Notes: a model not told the origin generated them from the letters alone. A stretch of 64,000 nt of DNA from Ricinus communis (GCF_019578655.1 NC_063262.1:14143582-14207581); one strand, 5' to 3'. Counted from the stretch's first letter, positions 34,211-47,111 are shown. Program-made: numbers and translations.

Positions 34211-35334
34211 GGAATCAAGGAGTTAAATTGGTGACCTCAAATTGCAAAAAATATATTGAGATAATAAAAACACACAATTTCAAGAAAGATTGAAGGAATT
34301 TGGAAGAGAGTTAGGATTAGAGAGATTGACTTTAAGATTTATAGTGGTTTGGGAATAATTCTCTCTACATCTACTCCGCAAGATCACACTTGAGTATTGC
34401 ATTATAATCTTCAAGATTACAACTTTTGAGTTTTTCAAGTTCACCCAACAACTTGGTGTTTTTAAGCTAACACTAAACATCTTCTCTTAGTGATCTAATC
34501 TCTCATTAAGTCCCTTAACTTTAAGTATTAAATAGTTACTCAACAACCAATTCTTTATATTTTTAATACCTAGGCTCACACAACAACCCTTTAGAGTTTT
34601 AGTTGAACAATAAGATTGAACTTAATACACTATACAAAGAAGAAAATTAAGTGTAAGAAGTTGAGAAACAAATTTCCAAGAGTTTGGATATAACAAAATC
34701 ACATACTTGGTTCTTAAGTCTTCATGAGGGGTATTTATACTCATACTTATCTTTTTGAAACGTTACAAAAGAACACAAACACATTAAATGCAAATTACGT
34801 GACATGGTAAGAAGTTGCTTGTAGGCATAAAAAGCGCCCTCGCACTTGTCAAGCGCTCTTGCGCTTTCTGAAAGATTCATTGGGGCTCCAACGTCTCTAG
34901 ACATGTGGCTCTGATTTGGTGGTTGAGATTACAATGGTTACTGATATTGCATTAAATGCGAAAACCGCCTTCGCGCTTGTCTTGGTCATGCTTGGAAGTG
35001 CCCTCACTCTCCCCATCGCGAAACCATCTGCCATTTTGGGTCTTATGCCTCAAATTAGAGTGCCTTTTATTCCTTGAGGTGTTGACCAGTTCACTGCCAG
35101 GTGTCAACTCCATCATTATGGTATTGTCAGATGGAGTTCCAATGTCTTAGATAATTTTGACCACATAAAAAGTGCCCTCGCGCTTTTTATTATCCTTTCT
35201 TAAAAGCTTAAGGAAGCTTTAGCCAATTTGAGATCCTTTGATACATTGTCATATAGACACTCAAATATGAAGTTAACAATATTCAATTTAGGTGTTAAGA
35301 TCAAAATAGAGATCAATTGACCCTTAGGTAAACA
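34211..35334 (-). mobile_element. 5' LTR of the copia element
   Basis: About 1.12 kb; minus strand TGTTTACCTAAGG...TTGATTCCA. A TATAAATA box (34732-34739, minus) lies where expected. The upstream half has several repeats of AGCGCGAGGGC-type words. No matching 3' LTR is recognisable on the left side, so the exact ends are inferred from TG...CA and the primer site. Confidence 0.6.
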
Positions 35335-35367
35335 CTAGACTTCAAGGGATAGAAGACTCGACATGGC

Positions 35368-36125
35368 TTGAAGTATAATGAGGATGAAGATGAGACAAAA
35401 CTGATGGATAAGACTCTAAAGGATGTTTTCGTCCAAGACTACAAACCCTACTCTGGTGAATCCGAGCCCGTTACTGTAGCTAGGACTGAGGTCTTGAGAT
35501 TTGAGATCTTCAAGAGCTTAATTATCGACATGATGGTTGAGCTAAGCATCAGGGAGGTCCGGAAGAAAGTCACTGCCAAGGTTGAGGAGCTAAAGCTGGA
35601 AGAATTCATCAGCTTGCTTGAGGACCTCATTTTGTAAGGTTTAGCTGCATTAGCAGAGGAGAGTATTATTGATGTGTTTTACGAAGAAACTGATGTAATA
35701 GCGTTTCGTCTTTATAAGGACGATGACATTTTTGCTTCTAAGATCAATGATATAAACCTCTGATTTTAACATTAAGTCTATATAAATTGATTCATTTAAT
35801 TTAGACACAAATAAAAAATCTAGGAATATTTCTATTGCTCATGATATAACTCCTGAGGAGAGGAGAGAATCTAAAAAGATATTAGAAAAGAAAATTGGTA
35901 TTTACTTGGTCATACGACGATATGCCAGGATTATAAAAAAAGATAGAAGAGCACCGCATCCCGATTTATTTACACATCAAACCTATCAAGCAGAAAATAA
36001 AAAGGCTGAGGCCCAAATGGATAGAAAAGATCCGAGAAGAGATCGCCAAGGAGGTGAAAACCAATTTTCTCGATGTAGTCGATATATTTACTTTTTTACT
36101 GCAAAAACTGAACTGAATCGAAATA
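35368..36125 (+). pseudogene. Tat/Ogre-like gypsy pol fragment (linker and RT start)
   Basis: Two parts. First an 89-codon open frame (35368-35637: KYNEDEDETKL..., LSIREVRKKVTAKVEELKLE) that continues in the same frame after a TAA as LAALAEESIIDVFYEETDVI to 35763; I do not recognise it. Then at about 35890-36115, in shifted frames, VFTWSYDDMPGL, IKPIKQKIKRLRPKWIEKIR and EEIAKEVKTNFLDVVD. The second part is the classic start of plant gypsy RT (family FAWSYEDMPGL ... VKQKLRRxxPE). It ends where AT-rich sequence begins; the rest of pol is missing. Confidence 0.65.
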
Positions 36126-37056
36126 CATAAAAAAATTTAAAATAAAAGCTAAAAAAGACTAAATTTATATCTTTTATTATTAATATATTTTATAACTTTA
36201 AAATAAATTAATAAATAATTTGAAAAAATTGTTATAAAAACTTATAGTAGTTAAAATTGAACTACTAACTTATATCATAATATTTTTTATATCAAATTTA
36301 ATATATTAGCTACAACGACGTCAATTTATAAAGCTATTAAAAAATAATGTGTTACATAATTTATAAAATTATTTTAATAGTGCTTAAGGATTAAAAAGTA
36401 AAAGAATTATTTATGAAAGTATTTTAATAGCATATTTTATTTTTATTAAAAACTGGAAAAGTAAAGAAATTGAAATCTAAAGAAGAATTTCAAAAACATT
36501 TTTAATAGTGCATTTTACTTTTATTAAAACTGAAAAGAAGATTAAAACTGAAAAGAAGAAAAGAAATAGGAGTTTAAGAAATTACATTTCAAAAGTGCAA
36601 ATGCTTACCACCAAGTTAACTATAAAAAAACTTTTTATATATATATATAGTCGGTTGATTCGTGAACTAATATATAAAATCTTTTAAAATAAAAGCTAAA
36701 AAAGGAACTAAATTTTGATTTAGTTGGTCTTTTTCTCTCCATAATGTTGTGTTGTCATAAATAATTCGATTCTCTCGTGCAGAAATCCCAAACCCACTGC
36801 AGGGAAGCCGGACGGGGCTGAAACTAAAATTGAGCCACGCATTACCGGGAGAATGACAGAACTAAAAAGGAAAATAAAACTAGTGGATACAGTTCCACAA
36901 CTTGGATAAAAATCTTAATGTTGCCAATGGACAAAACTGCCCTTGTTTCTTCTAAAATAATAATTAGCAACGGTCGTTTAACTTTTAAAGCGAGTTGTGC
37001 TGTGGTGACTGGTGAGTGTTTAGGCGAAGAGTGCTCTTTGTCTCCTGTCAGTCTCC
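36126..37056 (+). promoter_or_regulatory. Upstream region of the cyclase/START gene
   Basis: About 930 AT-rich bases with no gene. A TA run (TTTTTATATATATATATAG, 36634-36652) is the only TATA-like stretch of note; it is 400 bases from the ATG, so either the leader is long or the true promoter element is elsewhere. Short tandem variants of TTTTAATAGTGCATTTT occur at 36365-36520. Nothing more specific is seen. Confidence 0.35.
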
Positions 37057-40000
37057 ATGATAATCTGCAAAGCTTCAAGTTTCGCATTAGAAATTCCACT
37101 CTTCCTAAAAAATGAAAATAGTTATTTTGTAAAACAAGTGAGGCTATATCATTATAAGCCCAAAATATGCTGTTGTTCCTCAATTGAGGGGAACGCCGCA
37201 AGTAGTCAGTTGACTAGTACAGTTATTGTTGATGATGATGATAGTAAAAAGAAGAAAAAGAAGTTGAAGTTGAAAAGAGAAGAAGGAGAAGGAGAAAGAG
37301 AAAGAAAGGTGAATTGTGAAGTGGAAGTGGTATCGTGGCGGGAAAGAAGAATAAATGCCCAAATAACTGTCTATGCGGATATTCAATCTGTGTGGAATGC
37401 TCTTACTGACTATGAGCGCCTCGCTGATTTTATACCCAATCTTATTTGCAGGTGGATATATATTCACTCTCTATACATAATTACCTAGAGTTCATTAGAT
37501 TTTATTTTTTGTTTTAAATAATATAATAATTTTTTTGTCAGTGGGAGAATTCCTTGCCCTCATCCTGGGCGGATATGGTTGGAGCAGAGAGGCTTGCAAA
37601 GGGCACTCTATTGGCATATTGAAGCTCGTGTTGTCTTGGACCTCCAAGAATTTCCCATTTCTGTAAGTCTTACATTTTTTTTCCTTTATATATTTTAACG
37701 GAAAATGACTTCTCGTTTTCTTTAACTAAAATTTTTCAGGCTCACATATAGGGAACATATTTTATATATGTAACACTTTGCTGTGTGACTCACCTATTAG
37801 TTGGTGTGTATACGCATGAGTAAGCAAGAATTGCCCTTATATGTATAGTGCTTTAATCTTTATCAATTTTATTGTTGGTCTAAATTTATTCTTTCTTGTT
37901 TTCATGGTTTGATAGAAGCATATTGTACAGTTTCTACTTGTGTGTAATTGAAATTGTCTTATAAACAATTATCCGTAAAAATTATGTGCATTATCATTTA
38001 TTGTAATCCACTCCATTCCACCTATTGTACTCGACTCAACTTATTTTTACTGCCAAATTAGCTGGGGCTGGCTGTATGGCTTAGTTTTAACCATCTCGTT
38101 TTCTTGTCTCCTGCAACTCACATGTGTTTAACCATGGAACTGAAGCTTTTGCTGCTCTAGAATGCACATGTCAAAGCATTTCCGTCTCCCTTCTCTCAAC
38201 TTCCCCCTATTTGATGCCACTTTCACCTTCCGAGAGATGCATTCTTTCCAACTTATAATTTTAAATCAAAACGTTATGTTTCTTGCCAATAATTATGACC
38301 TCACTTGTTGTTTGGTTTATAGCAACTTAATTAACATCCGCATCTAGCTAAATTTTGCTTAACATGCATATTTCAAAAATCATCCTTTTTTACTGTCTTG
38401 CTGAATTCCTTAATCTCATCTATGGATGTGTTAGTTTCATTATAATTTTGCTTTCCTAAACAATGCCTTATGATTCAGGCTAATAATCTCGAATTACACT
38501 TTTCGATGGTTGATGGGGACTTCAAGAAGTTTGATGGCAAATGGTCCTTAAAATCAGGAACAAGGTATCAAAATTTTGTGTAAAGCCTACATGTTTTGGT
38601 ATTGACTATTTTCTTGCTATTTTGATCTCTTGCAATCCTTTTCCTATTTAGAAAAGATGATTTATAATACGCTCGTCTGTACTCGTAATTTCTTCTTTTC
38701 TTTTTCATGCTATTGGTAGGGTTGACCAAGAAGTGCTTTTCTTCATATACTCATCCTAAGGATGAAATGAGATCTTGATTCATTTCTTATAAATAAAAAG
38801 TGGAATGCCAATTACAAAAAAAGAGGATACCTATTCATTGTACATACAGGATATTAGTTAGTATAAACACGTACATGTCCTTCGAATTAACTAATTCAAT
38901 TCAGAAGCCTATCATCATCCCTTATAGAATCAAGTGGTTGGCATACTTTTGAAATTTCATTTCCAATGCTGTGTCCCTTTGAGGTGAACAAAGTTCTTGG
39001 TAGTATATGCAATACAATTTCAGCACACACCACACTTATGGTGGTCTTTAGACCAGGAACAGTTTTAGTCTACCCTCCTTTTTTTTATCTTTCTTTTTTG
39101 GTGTTTGCATACAAGCAAACAGTCTTTTGTTTTGTCATCACCTGATCTCAATTGTTTTCTAGGGCCGGAACGACAATGTTATCATATGAAGTTAACGTAA
39201 TCCCAAGGTTCAACTTTCCAGCTATTTTCTTGGAGAGGATTATTAGATCAGATCTTCCTCTGAATCTTCAAGCTTTGGCTGGTCGAGCTGAGAGAACTTT
39301 TGAGGGGAATCAAAAGACATCAATTGCAGAAAGTGGAAAATCCATGGCCATATCTACTTTTCATGGCCCGGGATTAAATGGTTCTTCTTGTGAGAAGAGA
39401 AATATGTCGGCCGGAGATTTAAATGAAAGTTATCAAAGCTCACATTTTGGTCCTGTTCCATCATCTTCAAGTGACCTAAATACCAATTGGGGTGTGTTTG
39501 GGAAAGTTTGCAGCCTCGATAGACCTTCCATAGCGGATGAAGTTCATCTGCGCAGATATGATGGTTTATTGGTAACTGCTTTAGTCAAGATTACTCTCAT
39601 CTGATTTTCCTGTTACAATGTGCTTCTTTTTTAATTGCAGTTTATGAAATGGTTTTCAACTGTAGGAAGATGGAGGGGTTCACCGCTGTGTTGTTGCTAG
39701 CATAACTGTAAAAGCTCCTGTTCGTGAAGTCTGGAAAGTTTTGACAGCTTATGAGAGTCTTCCTGAGTAAGCACCATCTTCGGCATGAACTCTTTCATTA
39801 ACATATAATAATCTAAAGGGGATGAAGCCTATTAGATTCTGAATGAAGTTATCATATTCTGTGAGTTTGATGCTTTATCTTTCTTGTCAGTGATTTATTT
39901 AAACTGGCAGCAGCTTTACTTGGTCTATATTGCTTTACAAGGTTCATTATATTAGATGCTGAAAAGTGGTCATTCGATGGCTTTACTAGAGTTCGGAGTA

Positions 40001-43000
40001 TATATTTTAAGTGGATCCATTTTCTACATTTCTATGTCCATATGTGTTTGCTGTATGCATATGCCACATGTGAAAATCGATGCTACACTACATTTTAAGT
40101 GATCTAAAATACAATAAATCTTCTGTAGGGCAAGCCCTTTATTCTATCAAATTTTTTATCACCTTTCTGAAACTTCTAAAATTCTCACCTGCAGACGTGG
40201 ATAGAGCAACCATAGAGCTTTTTGGTGGACATATTTGATTTTGATAGAAGTTCCTGTAAGAACATAAATTAACTTGAACAAACCTCACATAAGCACTCAC
40301 AGTTCCTATCCCACAGGATCAGAAAAATCTCTGAGACCAATGGTGAATTAACAGAAATAAAAATTGCTCTTGGGACCTAATGTATATTAACCTGAAATAG
40401 AAAGGGAAAGAAGAACATAAATAGAACTGTAAGTTTTCATTAGCTTAAGGTGCTTATATAGCAGAAGAACTTTCAAGTTACACGGATATTTCTCAAATAA
40501 CCACTTCGGGTTGCCACATCATATTTCTGGAGCTTTTAAAATATTTTCATTAATAGCCAATTTTTGGAACTTCGTCTTAACAGCTATTTGACCAAGTTAA
40601 ATTACATCATCATAACATAGAATCTACAAGAAAATATATTTCAGAATTTATTCATGGCTTGTAGCTTGAAGACTCTGGAACAAATTTCATATCAATTAAG
40701 ATGATGGAAATAAAGAGTATGTGAATTATAGGATTAAAGAAAGATTAGTAGAATGGCAAAGTTTGAGAGGAGTCTTATGTTATGTGCCCTAGCCTTGGAT
40801 CGAGTAATGGGACCTTAAAGTGTAAAATCGTCTCCTAACTTTATTGGACAAGGAGATTTATTGAGATTATTCCTTCCTCTACCTATCTTGACTGACTAAT
40901 AATAGTATGAGAGCTCAATTAGGGAGAGAGCTCAATGATCTCACAATATTCAGATGAAAGTTTGCTTGCCTCTTCATTAACAATTTCGTCTTTAAATACA
41001 CGGTGAAGGTACTATAACTCCCTACTTCTAAGGAGTGATAAGTATAAAACTCATCCTGAATTATCTCAATAAAAATAGAAATAATATCCTAAATTATCAG
41101 CAACTAAATGACAGCTAATAGCAACTAATAATAAATAACAACTAAGAAACTAATTAGCAGAATATCTTCCCACTATTGTGCCACATGGAGTGTTGTACTC
41201 CACTTCTTTCCTTTTATTTCTGTATCATCTTATCTGATCAAAAGATATTTGCTAAGTTTACTAATGCTGGAAGGTTAAGAAAGAGCAGATGCATAAGATA
41301 AGTGTGGTAGAGGAGCATGCTAAGATAGAAGTGCAGAAATACTGGAAGGATTGAAAAGAGCTGCTAGTGTAAAACATAGCAACTATAGACACTTTTTTTA
41401 TTCTGGAGTTGGCCCTAAATCAGGCAAACTAAAGAAAGATGATGCGTATAGCTGGGCTGCTGACTACATTGGGAAAAGGTTAGTTGAGCGAGTAAGAGAA
41501 TAGCACGAGCTTATTTTGACAAACTGGAGAAAAGTGATGCCCTAAACCAACAACACTTACTTTGACTGGCCATGGTTATTATAATTTTCTAAAGGCAACT
41601 TCTATTCAAAAGTTGGAGCTAATTAAATGCTAAAACACATAACCTTCTAGTCCAAATGTTTTCATGATTTTTCTATTGAATGAAGGTTGATGTTCTTCGA
41701 GCAAGTTCCAAAATGCATGAAAATGATTTCAAGTTAGCTTTCATATGTTTCAATTAAATAATGGAAATTAACACATTCTTTTAGGTAATCCTGAAAAAAA
41801 TATTTGTTAGAAGTAATTTTGTGCAAACAAACAGAGACTTTATGATGACAAATAACTGGTTGGTAAATAAAACAAATGTTTTCCTCTTCTCTAATGTCGA
41901 AGATATCACGAAGAATCTTCTTTTTTTTTTTTTTTTTTGTAACTATCATATTAATTGTAACTATCAATTTGGCACATATACTTTTTTGATTTGTATTTAC
42001 TACTGCAAGACCTGCATCTAGACCATTCAGGCTCTTAATATATATAGTTATTTTTATTTAAAAGTCTTGTTTAGATGTTTGTAGTTGAATGATATAGATC
42101 TATGACTAAATTGAAGTTTTAGTAATGAACAGTTATTAATTATCTTTTATTAAATTTTAATATTAATTATTTTCTATTAAATAAAATTTAATAATTTAGA
42201 ATATAGGATACATAATCTCTTTTATATCTATTACTTTCTAAAACTAGTTTGGCCCCCAAAATTTATTCTCTAGGTCTGCCATTGTAAGTACCGTACTCGT
42301 AGTTTTGTCATATTAACATCAATGGTTGAAATAATGCAGATTATGGCATTGACATATATACTTTGAGGTCTACATCTTGCATGAATCACCTTTTATGGCT
42401 CTCTGTTTCCCTATGTGAAACCTGGCTCCCCATTACCAAAAGAAAAATAAAATAAAAAGTATGATGTATCCTTTCCATTGAAGGAGGAAAAAAGTCAGAA
42501 TTCTGTCATTATCTGACAATGTAAAGTTAAAGTAAGATCATTAAAACCTTAAAATCATGGATCGAAAATGCTTGGCCTTTAATGAAGTATGCAGTTAAAT
42601 TGATCTTATTCCTAAATTTGTTTCCTCATTATGTTATTTTCAGGATAGTTCCCAACTTGGCTATTAGTAAGATTTTATTGCGAGAAAACAACAAAGTCCG
42701 AATACTTCAGGTACAAATGAATTTTGTATTTTTAATGCTGCATTATCCATATAGTTCATCACTTACAAAGGGCTTGATCAAATGCCTATGGTTTTTTCTT
42801 TTCATTTCCATTGCATGTAATAATTCAAAGAATCAATTAACCCTCTTATCTATAATAGGATTACTTTACTTTCGATTGTTAGCATATACAACTCATTCTT
42901 TTGTTAACATTTGACATGCAAAAAGCTTTTATTGCTCAAGACATTTCCCTTTTTGCAGGAAGGATGCAAAGGCCTATTATACATGGTACTTCATGCACGT

Positions 43001-45166
43001 GTTGTTCTAGATTTATGTGAACATCTTGAACAGGAGATCAGTTTTGAGCAGGCAGAAGGGGATTTCGACTCCTTCCAGGGAAAATGGCTTCTGGAGCAAT
43101 TAGGAAGTCATCACACACTACTGAAATACACTGTTAATTCAAAAATGCACAAAGATTCCTTTCTTTCAGAAGCTATCATGGAGGAGGTACTTTGGCTCAA
43201 TATTTCTCAATGAACTTTAGTACACTTTAGTTTATTAGATCTTTAGGGCCACATTTTGGATATGATGGCATGCATAAATGTTCAAAGGTCATATGAAATG
43301 GTGATCTAGTTCAGCTCATAAGGAAGCTTCCATGGTTAGTCCTAGGGCAAGTTCCACAATCATAAAAACTTCAGTTGCTTAATTTCTTTTTTATTTACAA
43401 AGATCTTCCCATTGAATTAATGAATGGCAACCATCAATAAACAAGATTGTATTTTTTATAGAATTAGTGAATGATATTATATTAATTTCAATTGCATCAT
43501 TAATGAATGGTTGCCATCAATAAGCCATTATCTACCGTTAAGCATGGGGATTCGAGTTACCAGTTTTAGTTAGACATTCAGCTCTTGATAGTTTAATTTT
43601 AGATAATCTTGTTACAATGTTTCAATCTTAATGCTTTCTTTTGAAGGATCTTATTTTGAATATTGTTACCGGGACCTTTCTTTTGAATTCTATGTTTACT
43701 GATGAAAGTTTCAACTTCATAGGTTATATATGAAGATCTCCCATCAAATATGTGTGCAATTCGAGATTACATTGAGAAAAGGGAAGACAAAATCTCATTG
43801 GAAATGCATCTTCTAGGACAATATTCCAAGGAATTAGAATCATCTAATTGTGACATCGATACTAAATATGGCAATGCAACTGGGGACATTGTTGATTTAA
43901 ATAACCCAAACTCGGTTAGACAAAGGCCTAGGGTGCCAGGCTTGCAGAGGGACATTGAAGTTCTCAAATCTGAGCTTCTGAAATTTATATCAGAGCACGG
44001 GCAGGAAGGATTTATGCCCATGAGAAAGCAGCTTCGTATGCATGGTAGAGTGGATATTGAGAAGGCCATAACACGCATGGGTGGATTTAGAAGGATTGCT
44101 TCATTGATGAATCTTTCTCTCGCATACAAGCGCCGGAAACCAAAGGGCTACTGGGACAATCTCGAGAATCTGCAGGAAGAGGTGTGTGTTAATCTTCTAG
44201 AACTCAGGAAAGGGAAAATAATTTTCTGTGAGGCATATTCTCTTAAAAAAGGAAAGAATAGATAACTTAGGAGGGAGAGGCCTTCATTATATTCTGAAGT
44301 GATTTAACATTTGGATTAAAATAACAAATGAAACCCCTCCAACCGTTTCCTTGTCCCATTTTTTTCTGTCTGCTGTGACTCTATTTATCTCTGTGCATGT
44401 GCATGTGCATGTGTATATGTAAAGTATAGAGTACAATTTTGCAACTGATGGTAGGTAATAATTTGTGCGATTATTCCTTATTCAGAAAAGTCTTGGTCAG
44501 ATAACCGTCTGGTGCCATTTTCTAGTTTTACTTAATATTAAGAATCTGTTGAAATTTGAGGTTTTCTAATAATAGCATTTTGCTTGAAACCTTTTAGCAA
44601 ATTAAGCAATTTAAAAATAAATGGTTTGATGCAAAAGAGAACTCAACCTGTTATAGTATCAGCCCATTTGTTAGTCTTACTGCCTCATTATGTGATGATG
44701 GTTATTTTCTGAAGTTATTACCATACTCCTAAATATGCTCAGATTGGTCGATTTCAGCTGAGCTGGGGAATGGACCCCTCATTTATGCCAAGCAGAAAAT
44801 CTTTTGAGCGAGCTGGTAACTTATATGCTATTTGGACTACTTTATCTTGTTATTTTCTTTCTACTTGTTTTTTTTTTTTTATTTTTTATTTTATCCCGGA
44901 AGTTATTCATTACAATTGTTACAGGGCGTTATGATATTGCACGAGCTTTGGAGAAATGGGGGGGACTCCATGAAGTTTCTCGTCTTCTGGCACTAAAGGT
45001 TAGGCACCCTAATAGACAGGCGAATGTTATCAAGGATAAGAAAATTGATTATACAACATCTACCAATGTGGAAGGGGAAGATGGTATATCAAAAACATAT
45101 GTATCACAAGATACAGAAAAATGGCTTACGAAACTGAAAGATTTGGACATTAACTGGGGTGAATAA
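37057..45166 (+). CDS. Polyketide cyclase/START-like protein, probably plastid (At5g08720-like)
   Basis: Ten exons: 37057-37451, 37542-37662, 38479-38564, 39163-39571, 39666-39766, 42644-42710, 42959-43186, 43723-44181, 44743-44815, 44925-45166. All introns are GT-AG and phases agree; 2181 bases, 726 residues. The first 45 residues are poor in acids and rich in K, S and hydrophobics, as in a plastid transit peptide; a lysine/glutamate-rich stretch follows (about 60-85). Domain 1 (about 99-255) has VYADIQSVWNALTDYERLAD, FIPN, and RALYWHIEARVVLDL. Domain 2 (about 338-490) has SITVKAPVREVWKVLTAYES, LPEIVPN, and LLYMVLHARVVLDL. Both are of the COQ10/cyclase SRPBCC fold, which binds lipids or other hydrophobic ligands. 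The C-terminal part has two copies of an MPxRxxL...GRxDIxxA...GGxxxxxxL motif (about 565-600, 633-672). Substrate unknown. ATG choice: first in the exon frame. Length is close to what I recall for the Arabidopsis protein (about 720). Confidence 0.9.
39767..42643 (+). other. Long intron 5 of the cyclase/START gene
   Basis: 2877 bases between exons 5 and 6, far longer than the other introns (90-820). It is AT-rich, has a run of 18 T at about 41921-41938 and no recognisable protein fragment. It may hold an old non-coding insertion; I could not find terminal repeats by eye. Confidence 0.7.
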
Positions 45167-45625
45167 AAATGCTGTTTGATTGCCCTTCATAGTATCCGTC
45201 CCTTGGCTCTTCTAATCTTTTCTTCTTGCAGCCTCTCTGCTACATTATTCCATGATTTGATACGTCAGATCTCTTTTTCCATGCAACATGGATAATTTTC
45301 CCAAGCATTTAAGCTGCAAATGATGCTTGTTGTATTGTGATAGTCTAAGAACTGAAGAGAAATGCCTTGTAGATTTTGAAAATGATAAGCACTTACTTTT
45401 ACTGAGTTCAAATGTATCAGCATTCACAAGAGAAATGCCTTGTAGATTTTGAAAATGATAAGTACCTTTGATTGTGAAGTTCCTGCAGTCACTCCTACCG
45501 AAAAGAATGATTTCAATTATTGGAAATTTTCTTCAATTTTCTTGTAAATTATAAGAAAGAACATATTGGTTTTTTGTGCAAATTTGTATACTGCACAACC
45601 TTGACCAAATATATTAATTAAAGAA
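45167..45625 (+). other. 3' flank of the cyclase/START gene with a 34-bp direct repeat
   Basis: Probable 3' UTR and downstream DNA. AGAGAAATGCCTTGTAG... (34 bp) occurs at 45356-45389 and 45429-45462. A weak AATAAA-like AATAAAAATG overlaps the stop codon at 45161-45170; the poly(A) site itself cannot be placed. Confidence 0.5.
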
Positions 45626-45922
45626 TTTCTTAAGATAGCAATTGCTTCGGCTGATGGTGAATTTCTAGCACTCAGCCCCTCAATATTGGCCTATATCTAC
45701 CATGGCCTACACGAACTGCTTCTTATCAAACATGATAAAATCTTCCATAATGTAAGCGGTTTATTATGGATAGTCCAATTATGGATGATGAGCTATTTTC
45801 TTGAACTGATAAAAGATCCTTCTATATATTCTAATTCTCTAACTCTCCATGGTGAATGGTTCTATAATTGGAACCTAAATTCCATCATGTGGCCTATGCC
45901 ATTTTTTTCTTCTACTTCATAG
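45626..45922 (+). pseudogene. Fragment resembling plant mobile domain
   Basis: In one frame: FLKIAIASADGEFLALSPSI, LAYIYHGLHELLLIKHDKIF and SGLLWIVQLWMMSYFLELIK. LALAPAVLASIYHGL and GPLWxLQLWxxxYF are landmarks of the plant mobile domain (aminotransferase-like, Pfam PF10536) found in MAIN/MAIL proteins and in several transposable elements. Stop at 45922; after it the similarity is not evident (NALNVIQRIRETRAN in another frame). No start or flanking domain is seen, so it is a relic. It could instead be a 3' exon of an unrecognised gene. Confidence 0.5.
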
Positions 45923-46149
45923 AGAAACGTGACAATGATTTCTATACCACTCACCTTCTTGATCCAATGTGCCTTTCCTAGTGTAATTTCAAATGCCCTA
46001 AATGTAATCCAGAGGATAAGGGAAACAAGAGCAAACTTAATATAGCTCTTATAAGTTGGAAAAGTATCCTTTTGGCTAGAGATTTGCATTTTAGTATAAT
46101 AGTAGATTATATTGTGAACATCAAATGACGTGAACATCAAATGATGTGA

Positions 46150-47111
46150 ACTCTATCTATAGAGAGATAGAACCTAAATCAAAATTGATGCTAATTTTAG
46201 GATCGTCAAATTCAAATCTATGATGATGGAACTAAAATTCTTTGATTATAATAAATCAAGAACTTTAGTTATAAAAAGATGTGTGTCACCATAATTCCAA
46301 AAGCTTAAAAGATTAAGTTTTGAAAATTGATAAGACAAGAAATTTGTAAACAATGCATGAAAACTTGATAAGTTCACAAAGCATAAAGTGAAGAAACAGT
46401 TCTCACTTTATTGATAATAAAAATAATTCATACAAGCTTTGTAAACATAGGTGACCAAATATATAGTTTATATAGGCCTTCTAAAACCCTAGAATGAAAC
46501 TAGAAAAGAAATAAAATCACTTAGGAAATAATAGTTACTTCCTAAACTAAAATAAGAAATAAAATAAAATTCCTAAATAGCTAAATAGGTATATGGTGCC
46601 TATAATTAAATTAGAAGAAGGAAATAAGGCACATAGGAAATAAATCATTACTTCCTAAACAAAATAAGAAATGAAGAAGTTTCCTAAGCAACCAAAAGAA
46701 GAAGTTGCCACCTCCTCTCTCATAAACAAGGAAATGCTGCCCCTCCTTATTGACTAGACAATATATTTAAGTGAAACCCTTATTAATGAGGAGGCTACAC
46801 GCATGGGCTTGTTCCACAAGTCTTCTTTGGCCCAACTTGCTTCCTGAGCTCCTTATTAGCTTGATTTGTCTCATTAGGGCCTAAATGGATTTAATCAAGC
46901 CCCTTGATATTGCATTAAGCTAATAAGTCTTAGACTTGATTTTAGAATTGATTCCTCAAGCCTTTTAGTTTCTTGAACCTGAATATCGTTGATAAGTCCA
47001 ACAAGTGCTTCTTTTATTTTCTTAGATTTTGATCTTATAATTAGTCATCCTTGGATGTTTAAAGGATTTTAGGCTCTTAAAGTACTTAGAATCTTGGCCT
47101 TCATCATATCA
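46150..47111 (-). mobile_element. 3' LTR of gypsy element G
   Basis: Minus strand it starts TGATATGATGAAGG at 47111 directly after a purine tract AAGAAGGGAGG (47112-47122). It has a TATA box (minus CCTATATAAAC, about 46468-46478) followed by AATAAAGTGAGAAC near 46405. The far end is not fixed; the repeated ATCAAATGAYGTGAAC near 46125-46150 is close to it. The 5' LTR would be beyond 64000. Confidence 0.6.

Noticed and set aside
36918..37201. 65-codon plus and 119-codon minus frames overlapping exon 1
   Set aside because: Out of frame with, or antisense to, the exon whose protein is clearly recognisable.
37180..37467. 95-codon antisense frame in exon 1
   Set aside because: Antisense shadow of the Lys/Glu-rich coding stretch.
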